Shown: positions 1-4,320 of the stretch, piece after piece
Position numbering within the stretch: the stretch's first letter is position 1
How the letters are laid out: each line of letters opens with the position of its first letter
Assembly (NCBI GenBank): GCA_021852245.1
Contig: JAJZNY010000032.1
Coordinates: 1 to 7,425 of the forward strand
From: Planctomycetota bacterium
Lineage (GTDB): Bacteria > Planctomycetota > Phycisphaerae > WQYP01
Direction of reading: 5' to 3'
Length of the DNA stretch: 7,425 nucleotides
Program-made: the position numbers and the translations under genes
Notes under the pieces: generated by a model
Database searches by the model: none
Told to the model about the DNA's origin: nothing
Seen by the model: the letters and a program-made list of their open reading frames with translations, nothing else

Positions 1-2
1 GC

Positions 3-65
3 CTCGGAGATTTCCGACTGCCTTTCCGCCGGGACGGGGTGCGGCTGGTGCGTGCCGATGCTTAA
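3..65 (+). CDS. 3' end of an unidentified gene cut by the window edge
   Basis: Reading frame 3 is open from the window edge and ends at TAA 63-65, giving a tail that finishes RRDGVRLVRADA. The residue mix and GC-rich third positions look like coding sequence, and the stop overlaps the ATG at 58 of the next ORF, as is common in operons. Twenty residues are too few to assign a family. Frame 1 is also open from the edge, but its translation there is rich in Cys and looks less protein-like. The call rests on composition and overlap geometry only. Confidence 0.35.
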   Translation, partial: LGDFRLPFRRDGVRLVRADA

Positions 66-264
66 AAAACTTCACGGCCAGTTTTGCGAGCCGTACACGC
101 CGCCTTGGCGGGTCGGGCATGAGCAAATGCCTGTGGTTCGTGAACGGCCGCCGACGGAAGTGAATCAGGAAACGTGGGCCTCGGGCCGGCAGGAATATCT
201 GGCGGAGAAGAAAAATAATCCATCCCCGAAATCGTCGCCTGAGGGTGATCAGAAATCATCCTGA
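58..264 (+). CDS. Small hypothetical protein, 68 aa
   Basis: The ORF starts at ATG 58, 8 nt before the end of the upstream stop, so translational coupling is possible. A GTG at 52 in the same frame is an alternative start. The product begins MLKKLHGQF, is rich in Pro, Glu and Lys, and has a charged low-complexity tail with several Ser, Pro and Lys residues (NNPSPKSSPEGDQKSS). It has no membrane segment, signal peptide or recognisable domain. Codons such as CTG, GAG, CAG and CCG fit the window's usage. No strong ribosome binding site precedes it. It may be a real small protein or a chance ORF; I do not recognise a family. Confidence 0.4.
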   Translation: MLKKLHGQFCEPYTPPWRVGHEQMPVVRERPPTEVNQETWASGRQEYLAEKKNNPSPKSSPEGDQKSS

Positions 265-321
265 GCGGCCGAGCGGATTATGCTGAGTTAGGGTGCCGAC
301 AGCATTAACCGCCGGGGAAAA

Positions 322-342
322 AAACCAATTTCACCGCAGGGG
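322..342 (+). repeat. CGCAGGGG-type dispersed repeat, copy A (short)
   Basis: This 21-nt block matches 458-478 at 20 of 21 positions (one A/T difference). It contains the TTCACCGCAGGGG head of the longer repeat but stops there, since the bases after 344 diverge. It is a truncated copy of the element seen in full at 466-497 and inverted at 4158-4189. Confidence 0.65.
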
Positions 343-360
343 ACCATTCAGGTCGTTAGC

Positions 361-378
361 CGGCACATTTATGTGCCG
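361..378 (+). repeat. TT-loop hairpin H1
   Basis: CGGCACAT (361-368) and ATGTGCCG (371-378) are perfect reverse complements around a TT loop. GTTAGC at 355-360 directly precedes the stem, as it does before hairpin H2. There is no following T-run, so it is not a typical intrinsic terminator. It looks like a member of a small family of REP-like palindromes. Confidence 0.7.
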
Positions 379-422
379 CTTCGCCGCCCGATCCGATGAA
401 TCACGATCAGTGCAAATGTTAG

Positions 423-442
423 CCGGTGGATTTATCCGCCGG
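423..442 (+). repeat. TT-loop hairpin H2
   Basis: CCGGTGGAT (423-431) pairs with ATCCGCCGG (434-442) over 9 bp around a TT loop, with one T-G wobble. The lead GTTAGC spans 418-423. Relative to H1 the outer CGG/CCG and inner AT/AT pairs are the same, while the middle three pairs change from CAC/GTG to TGG/CCG. The stem is therefore kept while its sequence changes. Confidence 0.7.
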
Positions 443-465
443 TGGCCAACGTGGGAGAAACCATT

Positions 466-497
466 TTCACCGCAGGGGGCGCAGGGGAACGCAGAGG
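466..497 (+). repeat. CGCAGGGG-type dispersed repeat, copy B (full)
   Basis: This 32-nt element has three degenerate tandem steps of a roughly 10-nt unit: CGCAGGGG at 471-478, CGCAGGGG at 480-487 and CGCAGAGG at 490-497, headed by TTCAC. The reverse complement of 4158-4189 matches it at 31 of 32 positions. Similar short-unit CGCAGAGG repeats are familiar from intergenic DNA of many environmental bacteria. No function is evident. Confidence 0.75.
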
Positions 498-521
498 ACG
501 GGCGACTGCGCCGCCATATAG

Positions 522-539
522 CCGCCGGCTTGCCGGCGG
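522..539 (+). repeat. TT-loop hairpin H3
   Basis: CCGCCGGC (522-529) and GCCGGCGG (532-539) are perfect reverse complements around a TT loop, extendable by a G-T pair (521/540). The lead is ATAGC at 518-522, close to the TTAGC leading H1 and H2. It is the third hairpin of this design within 180 bp. Confidence 0.65.
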
Positions 540-591
540 TAACGCTGGAAAGGGTATCAGGAAATTGAGGGACGGCCGTCACGTCCGCCGT

Positions 592-621
592 TTGATTCCG
601 TCCGCCCCGGCGCGTTACACT
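592..621 (+). promoter_or_regulatory. Possible sigma70-like promoter of RHS unit 1
   Basis: TTGATT (592-597) resembles a -35 box and TACACT (616-621) a -10 box, with an 18-nt spacer. In unit 2 the position equivalent to the -10 reads TATGAT (1334-1339), closer to consensus, and it sits in the same conserved CGCCCCGGCGCGTTA context. The predicted start of transcription near 628 would leave a leader of about 25 nt with the GAGG site. Conservation between the two units is the main support; the boxes alone are weak. Confidence 0.35.
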
Positions 622-663
622 TTCACCAATAGTTCAGTTTTGAGGCCGGGTTATGGTCGCGAT
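603..663 (+). repeat. RHS unit start module, copy 1
   Basis: This segment aligns without gaps to 1321-1381 (offset 718). A perfect 15-bp block, CGCCCCGGCGCGTTA (603-617), is followed by a diverged stretch of about 23 nt. A second conserved block spans GAGGCCG (642-648) through ATGGTCGC (653-660). It carries a possible -10 box, the ribosome binding site GAGG with a 7-nt spacer, and the start codon. Confidence 0.75.
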
Positions 664-1108
664 CAATAAAATTCTGTTGCCCGAACGTAATGGTGAAGGG
701 TGCGGTGGTGAGACCGACATCTGCACGGACAGCCGCGTCCACCGCCGCAATGCCGAAAACCGAGCACCGGCAACTCGCAGCCATCGCGAGGCGCAGCCGC
801 TGGTGGATAACCTGTATCAGGGGATGACGCTGGATGCGGTGACGGGGCTGTATTATGAACGCAACCGCGACTATTCGCCAACGCTCGGCCGATGGCTGAC
901 CCGCGACCCGATCGGGTATCAGGGCGGAATCAATCTTTACGGCTACGTCAACTCCTCGCCGGTGGGGAATGTGGATGCGGAGGGGCTGCGGGCATTGCCG
1001 GGAGTGCAGAAATCCGTTCTGGATCGCAAAGAAGATATTGGATGGGCGTACGAAAATAAGCGGCGTTGGGAAGATCGTCGACAAGGTCATCAAATCCATC
1101 ACCGATGA
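653..1108 (+). CDS. Short orphan RHS-core protein (C-terminal RHS tip), possibly frameshifted
   Basis: The 151-aa ORF starts at ATG 653 with GAGG 7 nt upstream, and the same start context is conserved in unit 2. Residues about 50-112 are the RHS repeat-associated core: PLVDNLYQG, GLYYERNRDYSPTLGRW, LTRDPIGYQGGINLYGY and NVDAEGL. In full RHS/YD-repeat proteins this core closes the beta-cage and is followed by a variable, often toxic, tip. Here the long YD-repeat cage is absent, so it is an orphan tip rather than a working secreted RHS protein. Residues 1-49 do not resemble RHS. The tail after VDAEGL (RALPGVQKS to HQIHHR) is short and Arg/His rich. The +1 frame over 1020-1199 looks more protein-like, suggesting a frameshift near 990-1050. 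The family call is firm; an intact functional product is doubtful. Confidence 0.75.
   Translation: MVAINKILLPERNGEGCGGETDICTDSRVHRRNAENRAPATRSHREAQPLVDNLYQGMTLDAVTGLYYERNRDYSPTLGRWLTRDPIGYQGGINLYGYVNSSPVGNVDAEGLRALPGVQKSVLDRKEDIGWAYENKRRWEDRRQGHQIHHR
792..840 (+). repeat. RHS core direct repeat, copy 1
   Basis: These 49 nt match 1426-1474 at 39 positions without gaps (offset 634) and encode the start of the RHS core, LVDNLYQGMT. The offset differs by 84 nt from that of the start module, so unit 2 lacks exactly 28 codons between its start codon and the core. Confidence 0.75.
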
Positions 1109-1199
1109 CGGAGAATTTTCAGTACCGTACATGGGCACCGCGGCACTGCCCACCTTGAGATTACAAAGGTCGTGTTTTGCGGAAGTGGAAAGGTTGTAA
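1026..1199 (+). pseudogene. Out-of-frame continuation of the RHS tip
   Basis: The frame that is +1 to the RHS core reads AKKILDGRTKISGVGKIVDK and then VIKSITDDGEFSVPYMG, ending at TAA 1197-1199. This looks more like a folded domain than the Arg/His-rich tail in the core frame. A single indel between the end of VDAEGL (988) and about 1050 would join it to the core as a variable tip. I cannot assign it to a toxin family. It has no plausible start of its own that would make it a separate gene, although an ATG lies at 969 in this frame. Confidence 0.35.
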
Positions 1200-1320
1200 A
1201 CGTCCGACGAAGGTGCATCTGGCGGGGATTTCTGGGGCGTGTAGAGTCTGATCTGCCGATTGGATTTCCGGGAGCGGAACGGCTGTGCGGCACCCATGCA
1301 TCACGGCAGCTTCCCCGCGC

Positions 1321-1381
1321 CGCCCCGGCGCGTTATGATTCCATTGTAAATTTCATTCTGAGGCCGTGTTATGGTCGCAGT
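1321..1381 (+). repeat. RHS unit start module, copy 2
   Basis: Second copy of the module at 603-663. CGCCCCGGCGCGTTA (1321-1335) is identical, and the GAGGCCG (1360-1366) to ATGGTCGC (1371-1378) block differs at one position. It includes TATGAT (1334-1339), a good -10 match, and GAGG (1360-1363) 7 nt before the ATG. The bases upstream of 1321 do not align convincingly with those upstream of 603, so the duplicated segment seems to begin here. Confidence 0.75.
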
Positions 1382-1622
1382 TAATAATGAATTGATGCAC
1401 AGCGCAAAGACGAGACGTCGTCGCACGCAGCGTCTGGTGGATAATCTGTATCAAGGGCTGACAATGCGGGCGGTTCGAGGCATGGGGAACAACCTACCAT
1501 CAAGGAAACAGGTGGCTGCCCGCGAGGTTCCCACATTTGCAGGCCGGACCAACGAGTTGGATAACCCTTGGATCGGCTCGCTTCCGCAATCGCTGCAACC
1601 TCATCCCGCGGGCGGGGGATAA
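1371..1622 (+). pseudogene. Degenerate RHS unit 2
   Basis: The 83-aa frame opens MVAVNNELM, paralogous to MVAINKILL of unit 1, then reads RLVDNLYQGLTMRAVRG, the beginning of the RHS core, before losing all resemblance. The rest of the core (GLYY, DPIGYQGG and NLYGY motifs) is absent. Compared with unit 1 it lacks 28 codons in frame before the core. The frame stays open to TAA 1620-1622, only 2 nt before the start of the membrane protein gene, so any translation could feed ribosomes into that gene. The best reading is a remnant of a duplicated RHS tip whose 3' part was replaced or decayed. Confidence 0.6.
1426..1474 (+). repeat. RHS core direct repeat, copy 2
   Basis: Partner of 792-840 (39 of 49 identical). 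Similarity fades after GCGGT at 1470-1474, which marks the 3' breakpoint of the recognisable RHS homology in unit 2. Confidence 0.7.
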
Positions 1623-1624
1623 AA

Positions 1625-2578
1625 ATGGAAGACCACGCCAAGCGGTCCTTGCTCCGTTATCTATTTCTTGCGCTGGGCTTGCTGCCCCTGCTCGCAGCAT
1701 TGGCTGCGTGCGCCCTGCAATACAACCCCTACTGCAGCGGTCGCCACCATCAGCACAGCATTGTAACTTGGCTGGCGCTGCTTCTGGGATTCACTCCCTT
1801 CGACACCCTCCTCGGGGGCGTGATGGTAACAGGCTACACCGCCATCCTCGCCGGGCGGCGGCAGATGGAAATCGTACGGGCGATGGCCGCACTGGGGCTG
1901 GCGGGCTGTTGGCTTTTGCTGGCGTTGCAGGGTCTGCTCGGGTTGGGGATCAGCACCATCGGTATCGGTGCCGGTCCAGAGATCCCGTATTTCGGCGGGA
2001 TAATAGTCGTGGTTGGGTGCGCCGCCCTCTGGCTCGGCATCTGCCTCGCGGCGTTGATCAAATTGGTCGTCCGCGCCTGCTTGAGATGGCGCCGGCCGGA
2101 GAAATGGGCAGCCGCCGGAACGGCGGATGTGGCCTCTCCTCCGCTGACCGGGTGGTTTCGGAACAGGCTGGCCTTAAGGGCTTCCGTTTACGCGGCATTC
2201 GTTGCCTTGGCCATTCTTTACAGCCTTGCGCACCGGCTCCGCGCCGCCGCAGCTGCGAGATTGGAGGGAGGTACCGGAACAGCCCTCTTCGCGGCTGGGC
2301 TTGGAGCGCTGCTTTTTCTGATTGGATTCAATCGCCCAAAATGGAGCCGGCTCTCAGAGCTTGCTGAGCTTTGGCCACCGACGATGTTCTCACTGTCTTG
2401 GATTACATTATCGGCGGCAAGCGTGTTTTTGGTCTGGGGAAACTGGCTTACTACGGGTTACACCGGCGTGCAGAGCCTCCCATATTTTTACCTCCTTGCC
2501 GCCACCGCAGTGGCTACTTGGGTGTTCCTCAGCTACATGGCTGTCGACGTGCTTAATCTCCCGCGCCGCCCTCCGTAA
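1625..2578 (+). CDS. Uncharacterised polytopic membrane protein, 317 aa
   Basis: ATG 1625 is chosen because GGGGG (1614-1618) lies 6 nt upstream; a TTG at 1568 would add 19 unconvincing residues. The protein is almost entirely hydrophobic, with about eight likely transmembrane helices: residues 10-31, 46-66, 87-109, 121-147, 186-204, 217-234, 254-275 and 286-308. A charged cytoplasmic-type loop rich in Arg, Lys and Trp spans about 148-180. The N-terminal MEDHAKRSLLR is short and positive, suggesting a cytoplasmic N-terminus. No catalytic motif, nucleotide-binding site or transporter signature is visible, so no function is proposed. It starts 2 nt after the stop of the RHS unit 2 frame and is followed by a possible terminator and then the propeller-like gene. 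Confidence is high that it is a membrane gene and low for any role. Confidence 0.8.
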   Translation: MEDHAKRSLLRYLFLALGLLPLLAALAACALQYNPYCSGRHHQHSIVTWLALLLGFTPFDTLLGGVMVTGYTAILAGRRQMEIVRAMAALGLAGCWLLLALQGLLGLGISTIGIGAGPEIPYFGGIIVVVGCAALWLGICLAALIKLVVRACLRWRRPEKWAAAGTADVASPPLTGWFRNRLALRASVYAAFVALAILYSLAHRLRAAAAARLEGGTGTALFAAGLGALLFLIGFNRPKWSRLSELAELWPPTMFSLSWITLSAASVFLVWGNWLTTGYTGVQSLPYFYLLAATAVATWVFLSYMAVDVLNLPRRPP

Positions 2579-2593
2579 ACGCGGGCTTTTTCT
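2560..2593 (+). terminator. Possible intrinsic terminator overlapping the gene's 3' end
   Basis: CCCGCG (2560-2565) pairs with CGCGGG (2580-2585) around a 14-nt loop and is followed directly by CTTTTTCT (2586-2593). The left arm lies inside the last codons of the membrane protein gene and the stop TAA is in the loop. The T-run supports termination, but the 6-bp stem with a large loop makes it only moderately convincing. Confidence 0.45.
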
Positions 2594-2703
2594 CACTGGC
2601 CGCTGGGCAAACCCCCGGGAGATTGAAACGGGGATGTACTTTTGGGCACCCTCACTCCGACCGTAGCACTTGCGGGCAAATTTTAAGATGGAGCTGGATT
2701 GCG

Positions 2704-3969
2704 ATGAATACCTGTCTAATAAAACGGCAGTCACCGAGCTTGCGGCAACTCCTTGGAGCGGGGGTGGCGGTATGGCTTTTGGTGCCGATTCTTCTTCCAC
2801 GGCAGATGACGGTTGGCGCTGCCCCGATGTTTATTGTCCTGCGTGGTGGACCGCAAAAGGCTGTATGTACTGGGGGTGTCGCACTGCGGTGTATTCTGCA
2901 TTTGCCGAAGCCCGCTGGCAATCTTACGGACCGCCTGACCCCTGGACTGGTGTGGCTGGGGCCGGACAGCGTTGCCGCCGCCGGTGCCCGCGCTATCTAT
3001 CGATGGCGGTTCAGGGGGAGCCCCGCGCATTGCAAGGTGCTGATGCCCGCAGCTCCGGGCCATTATTTTGCAGGCGCCTACGGCTCGTCACGCCGAATGC
3101 TTGTTTCCATTTTGCCGGCGTCCGGAAACACCGCTGTGGCGGCGATCCTGCCTAAACCGGCAATTCGTGGAGCCTCAGGCCCGGCAAACCCACAAACCCT
3201 GCGTAATGGCCCCGCGGGGGTGGCTGTGCGATGGCGGTCGGCGGCCGTTCCGCGAACGCTAAGGTGGCTGGCAGCGATCTCATTGCTGCCGAATCACCGC
3301 AGGCAAGTCGCGGTCTGGCGAATTGGCCGCGGCCAACCGCGGCGAAGCCATTTGCCGCTTGGCGAGCCTGAGGCCCGGTTGTTCGCGTCGGCTGATGGAG
3401 GCTGGCTGGCATGGGTTGACGGGGGCCATTGGCTGCACGCGTTAAATATGAGCCGCCGGAGGGGGATAATTAGCAGGCAGCGCATTGTCACACGCGAAGG
3501 CCTGCGATATGGCGCGCTTAGCCCGCATGCCCAAAAAGTGCTCCTGGTTGCTACACACTGGAATACTGGCGGCGCCGTCAGGCTGATCTCGATCCGACGT
3601 GTTTCGCCCGCGACGGAGAGAGTGCTTACGCTCTGGCCTGACGACCAAGGGGCCGTTTGCGCCTGCCCGCCGGTTTATTCCCCGTCCGGCCAGCTTGCGG
3701 CTGCCGCAACCTTTCGTTACGGAACGCGTGAGCCCGTCGACGTTTACGTCGTCTCCGCAGGAAGACTGGCCATTCTGTGCCGTATCAGCCTGAGGGGGGA
3801 TATGCCGATTGCGCTGGCGTTCTCGGGAGACAGCGCGGAACTTGCCGTGGAGTGTTGGTATCACGTGTACATCTTTCGCCTGCCGCAGCATTATCTCAGT
3901 GCTGTGCAGCGGCGTTACCACGAGGGGTGGACGGAATCCGTCGTCCGCGACCTTCCCGCGGGCCGGTAG
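2704..3969 (+). CDS. Membrane-anchored or secreted beta-propeller-like protein, 421 aa
   Basis: ATG 2704 is preferred because GGAG (2690-2693) lies 10 nt upstream and the product then begins with a Lys/Arg-containing head followed by a hydrophobic segment (about residues 17-32, LGAGVAVWLLVPILLP). This can be a signal peptide or signal anchor, with a possible cleavage context near VGAAP. The C-terminal half has spaced blade-like motifs of WD40/PD40 type: SADGGWLAWVDGGHWLHAL from about residue 229, LSPHAQKVLLVAT near 272, YSPSGQLAAAATF near 325 and FSGDSAELAV near 373. Such propellers usually act as protein-interaction or sensing platforms in the periplasm. The first half (residues 40-220) is Arg, Ala and Pro rich and unassigned. 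The gene follows the membrane protein by 125 nt across a possible terminator, so the two may or may not be co-transcribed. The fold is inferred and the function unknown. Confidence 0.7.
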   Translation: MNTCLIKRQSPSLRQLLGAGVAVWLLVPILLPRQMTVGAAPMFIVLRGGPQKAVCTGGVALRCILHLPKPAGNLTDRLTPGLVWLGPDSVAAAGARAIYRWRFRGSPAHCKVLMPAAPGHYFAGAYGSSRRMLVSILPASGNTAVAAILPKPAIRGASGPANPQTLRNGPAGVAVRWRSAAVPRTLRWLAAISLLPNHRRQVAVWRIGRGQPRRSHLPLGEPEARLFASADGGWLAWVDGGHWLHALNMSRRRGIISRQRIVTREGLRYGALSPHAQKVLLVATHWNTGGAVRLISIRRVSPATERVLTLWPDDQGAVCACPPVYSPSGQLAAAATFRYGTREPVDVYVVSAGRLAILCRISLRGDMPIALAFSGDSAELAVECWYHVYIFRLPQHYLSAVQRRYHEGWTESVVRDLPAGR

Positions 3970-4320
3970 CTCGGTGGCCCGACGCCCGTCGGCGGAAAGG
4001 GGGTACGGTCAGCAGCACAAATGAATCATTGGCGATTGTTGGTGCCGTTCTCGTCGCATGTACCCAAATACCGACGCCCCAGTGGATGGCAAGAAACCAC
4101 CGGGTGCTCCGCACGCAAAATTGCGGCATCGCTGGCTTGTGGGCTAGGCAACAATCGCCTCTGCGTTCCCCTGCGTCCCCTGCGGTGAAGAAATACTTAC
4201 CATCGTGCTATGCACGACTTGGTAGTTGCTCAACTCACTACTCTCTATTTTCCCCGCTCTGCCAAGGACCGCCGGGCGGTGTGCCGTAGGCGTGGGAGCG
4301 CACTGATGGTATGTTGACGG
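3970..4320. other. Gene-free gap upstream of recG
   Basis: No convincing ORF is present; open frames here are continuations of out-of-frame reading. A short palindrome, CCGACGCCCGTCGG (3979-3992), follows the propeller gene but has no T-run. An inverted copy of the CGCAGGGG repeat lies at 4158-4189. A recG promoter may sit at the AT-richer stretch 4190-4255, but no -35/-10 pair with acceptable spacing could be found. Confidence 0.5.
4158..4189 (-). repeat. CGCAGGGG-type dispersed repeat, copy C (inverted)
   Basis: On the minus strand this reads TTCACCGCAGGGGACGCAGG and continues to CGCAGAGG. It matches copy B (466-497) at 31 of 32 positions, the single difference being A for G at position 14. 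It lies in the opposite orientation, about 3.7 kb away, on the far side of the RHS, membrane and propeller genes. Confidence 0.75.

Larger units (their letters stand above)
265..602. other. Gene-free, repeat-bearing intergenic region
   Basis: No ORF here resembles a protein; the short open frames on both strands are low-complexity and Arg/Gly/Ala rich. The stretch instead holds three hairpins with TT loops (361-378, 423-442, 522-539) and two copies of an AAACCA(A/T)TTTCACCGCAGGGG repeat (322-342 and 458-478, the second extending to 497). It lies between the small ORF and the first RHS unit and looks like a landing zone for dispersed repeats. Confidence 0.6.

Noticed and set aside
361..378. 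Intrinsic terminator of the small upstream ORF
   Set aside because: The hairpin is perfect but is followed by GC-rich sequence with no T-run, and it lies about 100 nt after the stop codon.
355..540. CRISPR array
   Set aside because: The three hairpins differ in stem sequence, are spaced unevenly (63 and 99 nt) and lack identical repeats; no cas genes are present.
623..1297. 224-codon open frame on the minus strand
   Set aside because: It lies antisense to the RHS core, which is recognisable on the + strand, and its translation is Arg/His/Ile-rich without any domain, as expected for a shadow of GC-rich coding sequence.
1537..2367. 276-codon + strand frame overlapping the membrane protein gene
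   Set aside because: It is an out-of-frame reading of the membrane gene, Arg/Pro/Ser rich, without its own ribosome binding site; the alternative frame gives eight clean hydrophobic helices.
3979..3992. Terminator after the propeller-like gene (CCGACG/CGTCGG)
   Set aside because: The loop would be only 2 nt and no T-run follows, so it is at best a minor palindrome.
466..4189. Composite transposon bounded by the inverted repeats
   Set aside because: No transposase or integrase lies between them, and no target-site duplication was recognised; the repeats look like a dispersed short-unit family.
4219..4251. recG promoter (TTGGTA or TTGCTC with TATTTT)
   Set aside because: The spacings are 21 and 14 nt, outside the usual 16-18, so the match is probably chance.
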